Source: Cupriavidus sp. D39 (lineage in GTDB: Bacteria > Pseudomonadota > Gammaproteobacteria > Burkholderiales > Burkholderiaceae). From it: a stretch of 64,000 nt of DNA. Position 1 is the first letter of the stretch. Each line of letters begins with the position of its first letter. Under the pieces are notes generated by a model. That model worked only from the letters and a program-made list of their open reading frames with translations. It searched no databases and was not told the DNA's origin. The stretch lies in contig NZ_JAPNLE010000009.1 in the NCBI RefSeq assembly GCF_026627925.1, positions 2,108,001-2,172,000 on the forward strand, in the 5' to 3' direction. The position numbers and the translations under genes were made by a program. This document shows positions 18,040 to 27,805 of the stretch, one piece after another.

Positions 18040-18738
18040 TCAGGGCAGATCAAATACCAGCACTTCGGCACCATCGCCTTGGGTCAGGGTCACCGCCTCA
18101 GCACCTTCCAGCTGTGCGGCATCGCCCGCTTCCAGCGCCTTGCCATTGACGGTGACGCGGCCACGCGCCACATGCACATAGGCGCGCCGCTTGGGCGCCA
18201 GCGCCAGCGTGGCGGACTCGTCACCATCGAACAAGCCGGCATACAGGCGCATGTCCTGGTGGATCACCACCGAACCCTCGGCGCCGTCACGGCTGCCCAC
18301 CAGGCGCAGCCGGCCGCGCTTGTCGGCCGCCGGGAAGTGTTCTTCCTCGTAGCCGGGTTCGAGGTTGGTCTTCTCCGGCAGGATCCAGATCTGCAGGAAG
18401 TGCGTGGTGTCGTGCGCAGCGTGGTTGTACTCCGAGTGCCGCACGCCGGTGCCCGCGCTCATGCGCTGCACGTCGCCGGGGCGGATCACGCTGCCGTTGC
18501 CCATGCTGTCCTTGTGGGCCAGCTCGCCTTCCAGCACGTAACTGATGATTTCCATGTCGCGGTGGCCATGGGTGCCAAACCCCATGCCCGGGGCTACACG
18601 GTCTTCGTTGATGACGCGCAGCGGCCCGAACTGGACGTGCTTGGGATCGTAGTAATCCGCGAAGGAAAACGTATGGTACGACTTGAGCCAGCCATGATCG
18701 GCATAACCACGTTCACCCGCCTTTCTGATTTCAATCAT
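18040..18738 (-). CDS. Pirin-family bicupin protein
   Basis: The 232-residue bicupin shows the pirin metal site, HTFSFADYYDP, GFGTHGHRDMEIISYVLEG and GVRHSEYNH. Characterised relatives such as YhhW have quercetin 2,3-dioxygenase activity. The physiological substrate is not known. It is divergent from a LysR gene with a 151-base gap, an arrangement in which the LysR protein usually controls the neighbour. Confidence 0.92.
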   Translation of the reverse strand: MIEIRKAGERGYADHGWLKSYHTFSFADYYDPKHVQFGPLRVINEDRVAPGMGFGTHGHRDMEIISYVLEGELAHKDSMGNGSVIRPGDVQRMSAGTGVRHSEYNHAAHDTTHFLQIWILPEKTNLEPGYEEEHFPAADKRGRLRLVGSRDGAEGSVVIHQDMRLYAGLFDGDESATLALAPKRRAYVHVARGRVTVNGKALEAGDAAQLEGAEAVTLTQGDGAEVLVFDLP

Positions 18739-18889
18739 TTTGACGGCCCTCCTTCAGGCCACATCGGCATCAGGAACCGGTCTAAACCTAGTCCTGGCCT
18801 TGCGCTACGTTTCAATACTAGGCAGTTTAGAGCGGCAGGCGTATATTAAGCAGGTCGATCTTAGAAGCATTCATTCAGAATTTCTGAAC

Positions 18890-19813
18890 ATGGCACTCTC
18901 TCTCGAATCCCTGGAAGTTCTTGACGCCATCGAGCGCAAGGGCAGCTTTGCCGCCGCCGCGCACGAGATGGGCAAAGTGCCCTCCGCGCTCACCTACGTG
19001 GTGCGCAAGCTGGAGGAAGACCTGGACGTGCTGCTGTTTGACCGCCGCCGCCACCGCGCCGAGCTCACGCCCGCCGGGCGCGCCCTGCTGGACGAAGGCC
19101 GCCACCTGCTGCATGCCGCCGACGACCTGGCCCGCCGCGTCAAGCGGCTGGCCACCGGCTGGGAAGCCGCGCTGACCATCGTGGTGGACGACCTGATCAA
19201 CTTCCGCGCCCTGCTGCCGGTGATCCAGGACTTCTACAAGGAAAACGATGCCACCCGGCTGCGCTTTGCAAAGGAAGTGCTGGGCGGCGCCTGGGATGCG
19301 CTGGTCAGCAGCCGCGCCGACCTGGTGATCGGCGGCGCCTACGATGCGCCCAGCACCCAGGGCTTCCAGGTGCGCCCGCTGGGCTCCATGCCGTTTGTCT
19401 TCGCGGTGGCCGCGCATCACCCGCTGGCGACCGAGCCCGGCCCGCTGACCACGCTGCAGATCGCCAAGCACCGCATCGTGGCCGTGGGCGATACCTCGCG
19501 CAACCTGCCGGCCCGCACCCATGGCGTGCTCGCCGGGCAGGACGTGCTGGTGGTGCCCACCATGCGCGACAAGCTCGAAGCCCAGATCCGCGGCCTGGGG
19601 TGCGGCTGGCTGCCGGCGCCCATGGCGCAGCCCTTTATCGAAAGCGGCGTGCTGCAGGCGCGCGAAACCCTGGAGGTGCGCGCCCCCGGCAACTTCAAGG
19701 TAGCCTGGCGCACCAACACGCGCGGCAAGGCGCTGCAATGGTGGGCCAACAAGCTGGAAGACCCGCGCCTGGCGCAAGCCCTGCTCCAGCAGCAACCGGG
19801 CCAGCCTGACTAA
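18890..19813 (+). CDS. LysR-family transcriptional regulator (next to pirin)
   Basis: The 307-residue protein has an N-terminal winged helix-turn-helix ([27 protein letters not shown]) and a periplasmic-binding-like effector domain ([12 protein letters not shown] onward). The start is placed at 18890 (MALSLESL), because the upstream in-frame extension from 18740 is not LysR-like and runs through the promoter region. It probably regulates the divergent pirin gene and itself. Confidence 0.92.
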   Translation: MALSLESLEVLDAIERKGSFAAAAHEMGKVPSALTYVVRKLEEDLDVLLFDRRRHRAELTPAGRALLDEGRHLLHAADDLARRVKRLATGWEAALTIVVDDLINFRALLPVIQDFYKENDATRLRFAKEVLGGAWDALVSSRADLVIGGAYDAPSTQGFQVRPLGSMPFVFAVAAHHPLATEPGPLTTLQIAKHRIVAVGDTSRNLPARTHGVLAGQDVLVVPTMRDKLEAQIRGLGCGWLPAPMAQPFIESGVLQARETLEVRAPGNFKVAWRTNTRGKALQWWANKLEDPRLAQALLQQQPGQPD

Positions 19814-19839
19814 CCGCCCGACCCACACCTGTTTTCGCC

Positions 19840-20771
19840 ATGCCTACCCGCCCGAGCCCGGCGCCCGGCTACCGGGGCCGCTTTGCGCCCTCCCCACCGG
19901 CCCGTTGCATATGGGCTCGCTGGTCACCGCGCTGGCCAGCTGGCTCGACGCGCGCGCCCACCTTGGCAGCTGGCTGGTACGCGTCGAGGACATCGACTAT
20001 CCGCGCTGCGTGCGCGGCGCGGACCAGCAGATCCTGCGGGCCCTGGCGCGCCTGGGCCTGCATCCGGACGAGCCGCCGCAATGGCAGAGCCGGCGCGAAG
20101 CGCTGTACGCCGAGGCACTGCGCAAGCTCGATGCCGACCACCGGACTTATCCCTGTGGCTGTTCGCGCAAGGAGATCGCCGACTCGCTGCTGCACGCGCG
20201 CGCGCGCCACCAGACGCTGGGCTATCCCGGTACCTGCCGCGACGGCCTGCATGGCAAGCCGCCCCGCGCCTGGCGGGTGCGGGTGCCGGACGGCGACGCC
20301 GCGCTGATCTGCTTCGACGACCGCTGGCAAGGCCGGCAATGCCAGGACCTCGCGACCGAGCTCGGCGACTTCGTGCTGCGCCGTGCCGATGGCTTGTGGG
20401 CCTATCAGCTGGCGGTGGTGGTCGACGATGGCCACCAGGGCATCACGCATATCGTGCGTGGCGCCGACCTGCTCGACTCCACGCCGCGGCAGATCCACCT
20501 GCAGCATCTGCTAGGGCTGCCCACGCCGTCGTACCTGCACGTGCCGGTGGTGACCAACGCGCTAGGCGAGAAGCTCAGCAAGCAAAGCGGCGCGCAGGCC
20601 ATCGACGATCTTGATCCGCTGGCGGCACTGCGCATGGCCGGCGCGCACCTGGGCCTGGCGAGCGCGGCGCAATCGGTGCAGAGCTGGCTGAGCGACGCCA
20701 CGGCCGGCTGGGCGGCCTTGCTGGAACGCCTGCCTGCCCAAGCGCACGGCGAAGCGACGACACACACCTGA
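19840..20771 (+). CDS. gluQ: Glutamyl-queuosine tRNA(Asp) synthetase (frameshifted here)
   Basis: GluQ is a truncated GluRS paralogue that attaches glutamate to queuosine 34 of tRNA-Asp. The protein starts [19 protein letters not shown] at 19840. The frame then breaks in the CCCC run at 19892-19895. One extra C restores [21 protein letters not shown], the synthetase HIGH-like motif. The zinc ligands are in [10 protein letters not shown] and YPGTCRDGL, and a KMSKS-like KLSKQSG is present. The restored length is about 310 residues. Without repair the frame starts MHMGSL at 19905. Confidence 0.9.
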
Positions 20772-20786
20772 ATGGCATGAAGTCCA

Positions 20787-20822
20787 AAACAAGAAAGGCG
20801 CCCGAGGGCGCCTTTCTTGTTT
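20787..20822. terminator. Bidirectional terminator between gluQ and rhlE
   Basis: AAACAAGAAAGGCGCC pairs perfectly with GGCGCCTTTCTTGTTT over 16 bp around a 4-base loop. A-rich and T-rich ends serve both convergent genes. Confidence 0.88.
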
Positions 20823-20863
20823 GCTGCAGCGGCAGCGATTCGCTACATGTCGCGCCGGCCCGT

Positions 20864-22357
20864 TCAGGACTTGCGCGGCACGCCGCCGAGCAGTGCCGCC
20901 AGCTGCCGCTTGGGCGCCGGACGGCCGCGGCCAAAGGCGGAGGCATTGTTGTCCGTCACGTCGGGCTGCGCGGCAACCGCCGCGGCGCTCGGCTCGTAAG
21001 GACGCGAGAAGAAGGAATCGTCGGAGGACGGGCGGAACGCATTGCGCGAGCTGGCCGGATCGTTGCGGCGCGCACGCGGCTCTTCGCCGTCGCCATTGGC
21101 GCGCGGGCGGCGCACTTCGGTGCGGGCACGGCGGCGGTCGCTCTCGTCGGCACGGGCGCCGGCGCCGGTGGGGTCGAAGCCTTCCAGCGGCGTACGCGGG
21201 ATGCTGCGCTTGAGCAGCCTCTCGATATCGACCAGCAGGCGCTCGTCGCCCGGCACGTAGATCGACATGGCATCGCCGCTGGCGCCGGCACGGCCGGTAC
21301 GGCCAATGCGGTGGATGTAGTCTTCGGCGCTGAACGGCAGGTCGAAATTGATCACGCAGGGCATGTCGGGAATGTCGAGGCCGCGCGCCGCCACGTCGGT
21401 GGCGACCAGTGCGTCGATATTGCCTTGCTTGAAGCCTTCCAGCGTCTGCATGCGCTCGGTCTGGGTCTTGTCGCCGTGGATGGCGGCGGCGTTGATGCCC
21501 TCGCGCTCCAGGTGGCGCGCCAGGCGCGAGCAGCCGATCTTGCTGTTGACGAAGACGATGCACTGGCGCGACAGGCCTTCGGCGGCGCGCTTCTTCAGCA
21601 GGTGCACCACGGCGCCCTGCTTGTGGCCGTCTTCGACCTGGAACACGGTCTGGCGCACGTTCTCGTTGGCCGAGTTGCTGCGCGCCACTTCGATGGTGAC
21701 CGGCTGGCGCAGGTAGCTGGCGGCCAGCCGCTTGATTTCGTTCGAGAAGGTGGCCGAGAACAGCAGCGTCTGGCGCTGTGCCGGCAGCAGGTTGATGATG
21801 CGCTGCAGGTCGGGCAGGAAGCCCATGTCGAGCATGCGGTCGGCCTCGTCCAGCACCAGCATCTGCACTTGCGACAGGTTTACCGACTTTTGCTGCACGT
21901 GGTCGAGCAGCCGGCCCGGGGTTGCCACCAGGATTTCCACGCCGCGGCGCAGGGCCTCGGTCTGCGGGTTCATGTCGACGCCGCCGAACACCACCGTGCT
22001 GCGCAGGTCCGTGAAGCGCGCGTAGCGGGCCACGTTGTCGTAGACCTGGTCGGCCAACTCGCGGGTAGGGGTGAGCATCAGGGCGCGCACCGGATGGCGG
22101 GCCGGCGAGGCGCTGCCGCTGGCCAGCGGCAGCAGGCGCTGGATGATCGGCAACGCAAAGCCAGCGGTCTTGCCGGTGCCGGTCTGGGCCGCGCCCATCA
22201 CGTCCTTGCCCAGCAGCACCACGGGAATCGCCTGCTCCTGGATGGGAGTGGGCTTGGTGTAGCCCTGCTCGGACAGCGCGCGCTGGATGCGAGCATCTAG
22301 CCCGAAGCTGTCGAAGGTGATCTCGGGGGTGGTCTGGTCAGTGGTCGTAGTCGTCAT
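20864..22357 (-). CDS. DEAD-box ATP-dependent RNA helicase, RhlE type (second copy)
   Basis: The 497-residue helicase has the full DEAD-box set: FDSFGLD, AAQTGTGKT, PTRELADQ, VLDEADRMLDMGF (about residue 167), FSATF, VATDVAARGLDIP and HRIGRTGRAG. Its tail of about 100 residues is basic and Asp/Arg-rich (ESDRRRARTEVRRPR) with no GGYRGG repeats, unlike the copy at 343-2322, so the two probably bind different RNAs. It is divergent from the PspA operon. Confidence 0.92.
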   Translation of the reverse strand: MTTTTTDQTTPEITFDSFGLDARIQRALSEQGYTKPTPIQEQAIPVVLLGKDVMGAAQTGTGKTAGFALPIIQRLLPLASGSASPARHPVRALMLTPTRELADQVYDNVARYARFTDLRSTVVFGGVDMNPQTEALRRGVEILVATPGRLLDHVQQKSVNLSQVQMLVLDEADRMLDMGFLPDLQRIINLLPAQRQTLLFSATFSNEIKRLAASYLRQPVTIEVARSNSANENVRQTVFQVEDGHKQGAVVHLLKKRAAEGLSRQCIVFVNSKIGCSRLARHLEREGINAAAIHGDKTQTERMQTLEGFKQGNIDALVATDVAARGLDIPDMPCVINFDLPFSAEDYIHRIGRTGRAGASGDAMSIYVPGDERLLVDIERLLKRSIPRTPLEGFDPTGAGARADESDRRRARTEVRRPRANGDGEEPRARRNDPASSRNAFRPSSDDSFFSRPYEPSAAAVAAQPDVTDNNASAFGRGRPAPKRQLAALLGGVPRKS

Positions 22358-22726
22358 GGTTTCCGTGTCTTGCAGGAGGCGAACCCGGCGCCAACGGACA
22401 CGCGTCTTGAACCGAGCGGGCGAGATCTGCGCATGGATTTAAGGGCCGGCTGCGTGGGGCGCGCCGTGCTGGCGCACGCCATTGCAAACCGTTGTCTGTC
22501 CGTGCCTTGCGTGGGCCCTTGCGTGGGCAATTCCGCCGCGCGATCAATAGCTCATGTAAATCAAAGACTTAGATTGTAGCATTAGCAGCCCATTTAAGGG
22601 TAGTGCGGGTGTGGCGGCAACGCCAGTTTCGGCGTTGCGGATTTCAACTTTATGTCACCAGCCGTGTTGCCGTTAAGTCCCAGCGCCTCGCCACCGCCCT
22701 TATCCGGCAAGCGCGCTGGATCGTAG
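22358..22726. other. Divergent intergenic region with a small hairpin
   Basis: No gene is supported here. A stem GCAACGCC / GGCGTTGC lies near 22617-22637. The minus strand has TACAAT around 22574-22579, a possible -10 for the helicase. The rest shows nothing recognisable. Confidence 0.4.
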
Positions 22727-22755
22727 TTGTCATTTTTTGTTTTCAAACGTATACA
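22727..22755 (+). promoter_or_regulatory. Sigma-70 promoter of the RHH-pspA operon
   Basis: TTGTCA (22727-22732) and TATACA (22750-22755) are separated by 17 bases. This is the best promoter match near the operon and lies 63 bases before its first gene. Confidence 0.65.
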
Positions 22756-22817
22756 AACGATGACGCGCGACCTATGCTTGGTTCCAGTGAGTCACTTCAG
22801 GCCGCTGGCCGATCCCG

Positions 22818-23312
22818 ATGCAAACCGTCTCCGTCCGAATCCCCGAAGAAGACCTCGCCTGGCTGGCCGGCATCCAGCTGGCCGGCGCCAGCAGTCCCAG
22901 CGACAAGATCCGCGCCCTGCTTGCCGATGCGCGCCGGCGCGCCGACGGCTCAAGCGACTACATCGGCTGCGTCTCGCTGCTGCGCGAGCAAGTGCGCCCC
23001 CTGCTCGAAGCCACGCAGGCCCTGGAGCACGACCACCAGCTGCACTCAGCCATCGTCCCGCTGCTGGCCATGCAGCTGCCCGAGCTGATGGCCAGCCTGA
23101 TTGCCGCCGTACCTGCCGGCGACCAGGCCCCGGCGCAGGCGCGCGACCTGGAGGCACGCCTCACCGCCCGCGCCATGCGCATGCTGCTGGGCCTGCTGCG
23201 CCTGGGGGTGACCCAGCGCACGCCGGCCTACGACCCCGCCGTACTGGACGCCTATATCCCGGAAGTGTTAGAACTGGCAAAACTGATCCAGAGCGCCCGG
23301 CAAGCCACCTGA
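22818..23312 (+). CDS. Hypothetical protein with ribbon-helix-helix-like N-terminus, first gene of the pspA operon
   Basis: The 164-residue protein begins QTVSVRIPEEDLAWL...SDKIRALLADARRR, a pattern of one strand followed by two helices that resembles ribbon-helix-helix DNA-binding proteins. The remainder is helical (LLREQVRPLLEATQALEHD, LTARAMRMLLGLLRLGV). I do not recognise a named family. As first gene of the operon before pspA it may be its regulator or a membrane-stress adaptor; this is inference. Confidence 0.65.
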   Translation: MQTVSVRIPEEDLAWLAGIQLAGASSPSDKIRALLADARRRADGSSDYIGCVSLLREQVRPLLEATQALEHDHQLHSAIVPLLAMQLPELMASLIAAVPAGDQAPAQARDLEARLTARAMRMLLGLLRLGVTQRTPAYDPAVLDAYIPEVLELAKLIQSARQAT

Positions 23313-23380
23313 AATTCTTACTTTCGTGTTGCGCCATCGCCGCCCAAGCGGCGTCTTATCGATGCACCGAGGAACACACC

Positions 23381-24074
23381 ATGACGACAGAAGGCCTGGG
23401 TAACCGTGTGAAACGACTGCTGACCGCCAATGTGCACGCACTGGTCAGCTCGCTGGAGGCGCGCGCGCCGCAAGCCGTGCTGGCGCAGTACCTGCGCGAG
23501 TTCGACGAGGTGATCGCGCAAGCGCGGGTCGGGCTCGGCCAGCACGAGGCGGCCAAGCATCAGGCCGCCAAGGCCATCGCGCGGCTCAATAACGAGATCG
23601 AGCGGCTCGACGAACAGGTCACGGTTGCGCTCAACCACGGCGACGACGCTGCGGCGCGCGCAGGGACCGAGCGCCAGATCGACCTCGAGGACCAGCTTGG
23701 CACGCTCAACGGCAGCCTGCAGGAAGCCGTGGAAAAGTCCGAGGCAACCGAAGCCGACCTGCTGGGCCTGCGCGCCAAGCGCGCCGAGATGGAACAGGCG
23801 CTGGCCGGCATGGTGGCCGCGCGCGCTGCCGCCGAGCGCGCGGGCGGCAGCGTTGGCGCTGCGCCCGGCGCCGGCACCGGCGTGCGTGCCGAACAAGCTC
23901 GAGCAAGGCTTCAACCGCGCCATGACCAGCGCCACGGGCGTGGCCGGGCTCGGCGTGGGCAGCTCCAGCGCCGACGCCTCCTTGCTCAAGCGGCTGGAGA
24001 CACTGCACAAGGAACAGCGCGTCAACGAGCGCCTCGAGCGCCTGAAGGCCGGGCGCGACGGTACCCGCTCCTGA
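23381..24074 (+). CDS. pspA: PspA/IM30-family phage-shock protein (frameshifted here)
   Basis: PspA forms membrane-bound ESCRT-III-like coats that protect the inner membrane. The protein starts MTTEGLGNRVKRLLTANVHALVSSLE and continues as a long coiled coil (RLNNEIERLDEQVTVALNHGD, LRAKRAEMEQAL). The frame breaks near 23885-23895: the downstream part VPNKLEQGFNRAMTSATG...LLKRLETLHKEQRVNERLERLK lies one base ahead, so here one base too many, or two too few, is needed. The restored length is about 230 residues. The order pspA-yqiJ-yqiK follows with gaps of 64 and 50 bases. Confidence 0.85.
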
Positions 24075-24138
24075 GCCCCGGCCACCCAACACCGGCTCTC
24101 GCCGCTCCCGACCGATTCAGCACAATAAGAAAGCCGAA

Positions 24139-24798
24139 ATGAATCAGCTGTTATTGCCGGGCAATGCCCCGTTCGTGGTGGCGATTGGATTGATGGTAGT
24201 CATCGGCGTGCTGGAGGCGCTGGCCCTGCTGCTTGGCCTCGGCCTGTCGCAGCAGGCCGACAGCTTCCTGATCACGCATTTCGCGCTGGACCATACCGAC
24301 ACCGGCGCGGCCGATGCCGGCGCCATCGGCCAGTTCCTCGGCTGGCTGCACGTGGGACGCGTGCCACTGCTGATGCTGGTGGTGCTGTTCCTGACGGGCT
24401 TCGCCATCGTCGGCCTGGTCATGCAATGGGCAACGGCTTCCGTGGCCGGCCACCTGTTGCCCGTGCCAGTCGCGGTGGTGCTCGCCACGCTGGGCGCCCT
24501 GCCCTTCGTGCGCACCGCCGGCGGCCTGGTGGGACGCTACTTTCCGCAGGACGAAACCTCCGCCATCTCCGAGCTCGACTTCGTCGGGCGCGTTGCCCAG
24601 GTCACGGTTGGCGAGGCTTCGGCCGGCAATCCGGCGGAGGCGCGCCTGGTGGATGAGTACGGCCAGGCCCACTACATCCGCGTCGAGCCGGACGAGCCGG
24701 GCCAGCGTTTTCCGCGCGGCGAAACCGTGCTGATCGTCGCGCGCGCCTCCGGCACCTTGTATCGCGCCATCGTCAACCCGCGGCCGGACCTGCTATAG
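24139..24798 (+). CDS. yqiJ: YqiJ-like membrane OB-fold protein (NfeD-like partner of flotillin)
   Basis: The 219-residue protein has three or four membrane helices (VVAIGLMVVIGVLEALALLLG, LLMLVVLFLTGFAIVGLV, a third around residues 108-130). A soluble C-terminal OB-fold-like domain (FVGRVAQVTVGEA...PRGETVLIVARASG) follows. Such NfeD/YqiJ proteins are encoded next to flotillins and are thought to help assemble them. The yqiK gene follows after 50 bases. Confidence 0.8.
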   Translation: MNQLLLPGNAPFVVAIGLMVVIGVLEALALLLGLGLSQQADSFLITHFALDHTDTGAADAGAIGQFLGWLHVGRVPLLMLVVLFLTGFAIVGLVMQWATASVAGHLLPVPVAVVLATLGALPFVRTAGGLVGRYFPQDETSAISELDFVGRVAQVTVGEASAGNPAEARLVDEYGQAHYIRVEPDEPGQRFPRGETVLIVARASGTLYRAIVNPRPDLL

Positions 24799-24848
24799 GC
24801 CGCACGCGGTCTTTCTTTTCCAAGATCTAAGGGAGTGTCAGAACCAAT

Positions 24849-26639
24849 ATGGATTCCATCATCTTCTGGGGTGTCATCGGCCTGGCCGGCGTAATCGGCC
24901 TGTGCATCATCGGCCTGATCTTCTCGCGCCTGTACACGCGCGCATCGGCCGAGCGCGCTTTCGTGCGTACCGGCCTGGGCGGGCAGAAAGTGATCATGAG
25001 CGGCGGCGCCATCGTGCTGCCGGTGTTCCATGAAATCATCCCGATCAACATGAACACGCTCAAGCTCGAGGTCAGCCGCGCCTCGCGCGACAGCCTGATC
25101 ACCAAGGACCGCATGCGGGTGGATGTGGTGGTGGCCTTCTTCGTGCGCGTCAAGCCCACCGTGGAAGGCGTGTCCACCGCCGCGCAGACGCTGGGCCAGC
25201 GCACGCTGGCGCCGGAGAGCCTGCGCGCGCTGGTGGACGACAAGTTCGTCGACGCGCTGCGCTCCACCGCGGCGCAGATGAGCATGCAGGACCTGCAGGA
25301 CGCGCGCGAGCAGTTCGTGCAGGGCGTGCAGAACACCGTGGCCGAAGACCTGACCAAGAACGGGCTGGAACTGGAGAGCGTGTCGCTCACCAACTTCAAC
25401 CAGACCTCAAAGGAGTTCTTCGATCCCAACAACGCCTTCGATGCCGAGGGCCTGACCAAGCTCACGCAGGAAACCGAGCGCCGCCGCAAGGAGCGCAACG
25501 AGGTCGAGCAGGACACCGAGGTCTCGGTGCGCGAGAAGAACCGCGACGCGCTGGCCAAGAAGCTGGAGATCGAGCAGCAGGAATCGTTCATGAAGCTCGA
25601 ACAGGAACAGCAGGTCAAGACCCGTACCGCCGAGCAGAACGCGCGCATCGCGTCTTATGAAGCCGAGCGCAAGCAGGAGGCCGAGCAAAGCCGCATCACC
25701 GCCGAGCGCCAGGTGCAGGAGTCCGAGATCCAGCGCGAGCAGGCCGTGCGCACGCGCAAGGTGGAAGCCGAGCGCGATGTGCGGGTCAAGGAAATCGAGC
25801 AGCAGCGCGTCACGCAGATGGCGGCCATCGAGCAGGCCAAGGTGACGGAAATCGCCGAGCAGGAAAAGGCCATCGTGATCGCCGCCAAATCGGAGGCGCA
25901 ATCGCAGGCGCAGGGCCGCGCCAATGAGGCGCTGGCCGAAGCCGTCAAGGCCGAGCAGATGGTGGAGACCACGCGGCGCACGGCGGAGGCCGACCGGGCC
26001 AAGCAGGTGGCCCTGATCGAGGCGGCGCAGGAAGCCGAGACGCAGGCCGTGCACGTCACCACCAAGGCCCGCGCAGAACGCGAGGCCGCGCAGATGCAGG
26101 CCACTGCCATCGTCGAACTGGCGGAGGCCGCGCGCAAGAAGGGCCTGGCCGAGGCCGAAGCACAGCGCGCGCTCAACGACGCCATCAACGCGCTGTCGTC
26201 CGACCAGACCAGCCTGAAGTTCAAGCTGGCGCTGCTGCAGGCGCTGCCGGGCGTGATCCAGCAGACCGTGGAGCCGATGAAGGCGATCGACGGCATCAAG
26301 ATCATCCAGGTCGACGGCCTCAATCGCGGCGGCTCGGCGGGATCCGGCGACGCGGGCAACGGTGGCGGCAATGGCAGCAATGGCAGCAATGGCAGCAATG
26401 GCAACGGCAATCTCGCCGAGCAGGCGATGTCCGCCGCGCTGTCCTACCGCGCGCATGCGCCGCTGATCGATTCGCTACTCAAGGAAGTGGGCCTGACCGG
26501 CGGCTCGCTGCAGGGCCTGGTTCCCGGCCTGGCCGCGGCAGCCTCGCACACGGACGACGCGCAAGTCTTGCCGCTGAAGCACGCCAACTATGCAGGCAAC
26601 GCGTCGAAGGTCGAGCCGGGAAGCAACGCCAGCAACTGA
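24849..26639 (+). CDS. yqiK: YqiK-type flotillin (SPFH/band 7)
   Basis: The 596-residue scaffold protein has an N-terminal membrane anchor (IIFWGVIGLAGVIGLCIIGLIF) and an SPFH domain at about residues 30-200 (AFVRTGLGGQKVIMSGG, RMRVDVVVAFFVRVKPT). A very long Ala/Glu/Gln-rich coiled coil spans about residues 200-450, followed by LKFKLALLQALPGVIQQTVEPMKAI. A Gly/Asn/Ser linker near residue 505-525 and a C-terminal segment complete it. Flotillins organise membrane microdomains. The operon with PspA and YqiJ points to membrane stress or repair. A strong terminator follows. Confidence 0.9.
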   Translation: MDSIIFWGVIGLAGVIGLCIIGLIFSRLYTRASAERAFVRTGLGGQKVIMSGGAIVLPVFHEIIPINMNTLKLEVSRASRDSLITKDRMRVDVVVAFFVRVKPTVEGVSTAAQTLGQRTLAPESLRALVDDKFVDALRSTAAQMSMQDLQDAREQFVQGVQNTVAEDLTKNGLELESVSLTNFNQTSKEFFDPNNAFDAEGLTKLTQETERRRKERNEVEQDTEVSVREKNRDALAKKLEIEQQESFMKLEQEQQVKTRTAEQNARIASYEAERKQEAEQSRITAERQVQESEIQREQAVRTRKVEAERDVRVKEIEQQRVTQMAAIEQAKVTEIAEQEKAIVIAAKSEAQSQAQGRANEALAEAVKAEQMVETTRRTAEADRAKQVALIEAAQEAETQAVHVTTKARAEREAAQMQATAIVELAEAARKKGLAEAEAQRALNDAINALSSDQTSLKFKLALLQALPGVIQQTVEPMKAIDGIKIIQVDGLNRGGSAGSGDAGNGGGNGSNGSNGSNGNGNLAEQAMSAALSYRAHAPLIDSLLKEVGLTGGSLQGLVPGLAAAASHTDDAQVLPLKHANYAGNASKVEPGSNASN

Positions 26640-26676
26640 TGGCTGGCTGACTGGCTGACCAGCTAGCGAGCAAGAC

Positions 26677-26711
26677 AACGGGCCGCATGCATCCACTGCA
26701 TGCGGCCCGTT
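26677..26711 (+). terminator. Terminator of the pspA-yqiK operon
   Basis: AACGGGCCGCATGCA pairs perfectly with TGCATGCGGCCCGTT over 15 bp around a TCCAC loop. TTGCTTT follows. Confidence 0.85.
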
Positions 26712-26806
26712 TTGCTTTAGCGGCTCTGGCGCTTGATTCGCGTGTCCGGCCTTCCTCCACGACCTATCCAGTCGAGGCCGGCAACGATCGATTCAACCTG
26801 CCACTC

Positions 26807-27805
26807 TCAGTCGCTCTTGATGCCGTTGTCCTGGATCACCTTGCCCCACTTCTTGTAGTCGCTGCGCATGCGCGACGCCAATTGCTCCGGCGGCTGGTAG
26901 GCAGCGACCGTGCCCGCGCCCAGCATCTTTTCCTGCACCACGGGATCCGCCAGTGCCGCCTTGAGTTCGGCCGACAGCTTGGCGATCACGTCCTCGGGCG
27001 TGCCGGCGGGTGCCAGCAGGCCGCCCCAGGCGGTTGCCTCGAAGCCGGGGAAGCCCTGCTCCGCCACCGTCTTCACATCCGGCGTGAAGCTCACGCGCTT
27101 GGCCGAACCCACCGCGATGGGGCGTAGCTTGCCAGCGTTGATATGCGGCAGCGCCGCGATCATGTCCGAGAACATCATCGGCACCTGGCCAGCCAGCAGA
27201 TCGGAGATCGCCGGCGCGCTGCCCTTGTAAGGCACGTGCTGCACATCGAAGTGCCCGAGGCTCTTGAGCAGCTCCGTGGACAGGTGGCCGAAGCTGCCGT
27301 TGCCCGCGCTGGTGTAGTTGAGCGCGCCGGGCTTGGCCTTGGCGCGGGCGATGTACTGCTGCAGGCCGGTCACATCCGGCATGGCCTGCGGATTGACCAC
27401 CATCACGATGGGCAGGTCGTAGGCGGAGCCGATCGGCGTGAAATCCTTGAAGATGTCATAGCCCTTGCGGCTGATCAGGTGCGGCGCCAGCAACGTGGGC
27501 GTAGCCAGCACCATCAGCGTGTAGCCATCCGGCGCGCTCTTGGCGACGGCTTGCGCCCCGATCGTGCCGGAGGCGCCCGGGCGATTGTCCACCACCACGG
27601 TCTGCTTCAGCGACTCGCCCATCTTCTGGCCGATGATGCGCGCGGCGGTATCGGTCGGGCCGCCCGGCGGGAACGGCACCACCAGGCGGATCGGCTTGGT
27701 GGGATAGGCCTGCGCGAATGCCTGGGGCGCGCACAGCGGCAGGGCTGCGCCCAGGATGGCCGCGCCCAGGCGGCGCGAAAAGATACGACGGTTTGTCTTC
27801 TGCAT
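26807..27805 (-). CDS. Bug/TctC-family periplasmic solute receptor
   Basis: The 332-residue exported binding protein has a signal peptide (RRLGAAILGAALPLCAPQAFAQA) and the Bug motifs YPTKPIRLVVPFPPGGPTDTAARII and VVVDNRPGASGTIGAQAVAKS. Bug receptors bind small carboxylates, often without a dedicated TctAB permease nearby, as here. Start 27805 (MQKTNRR) is chosen over an upstream in-frame start at 27922. It lies downstream of a CoA-transferase gene on the same strand, so its ligand may be an organic acid activated by that enzyme; this is inference. Confidence 0.9.
   Translation of the reverse strand: MQKTNRRIFSRRLGAAILGAALPLCAPQAFAQAYPTKPIRLVVPFPPGGPTDTAARIIGQKMGESLKQTVVVDNRPGASGTIGAQAVAKSAPDGYTLMVLATPTLLAPHLISRKGYDIFKDFTPIGSAYDLPIVMVVNPQAMPDVTGLQQYIARAKAKPGALNYTSAGNGSFGHLSTELLKSLGHFDVQHVPYKGSAPAISDLLAGQVPMMFSDMIAALPHINAGKLRPIAVGSAKRVSFTPDVKTVAEQGFPGFEATAWGGLLAPAGTPEDVIAKLSAELKAALADPVVQEKMLGAGTVAAYQPPEQLASRMRSDYKKWGKVIQDNGIKSD

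Noticed and set aside
26335..26405. A minisatellite or CRISPR-like repeat in yqiK (GGCAGCAAT units)
   Set aside because: It is an in-frame Gly-Ser-Asn linker of a coding sequence. There are no spacers.
22727..26711. An anti-phage defence island around pspA and yqiK
   Set aside because: The genes are membrane-maintenance proteins, and no nuclease, reverse transcriptase, toxin or integrase lies with them. The group II intron is 14 kb away and unrelated.
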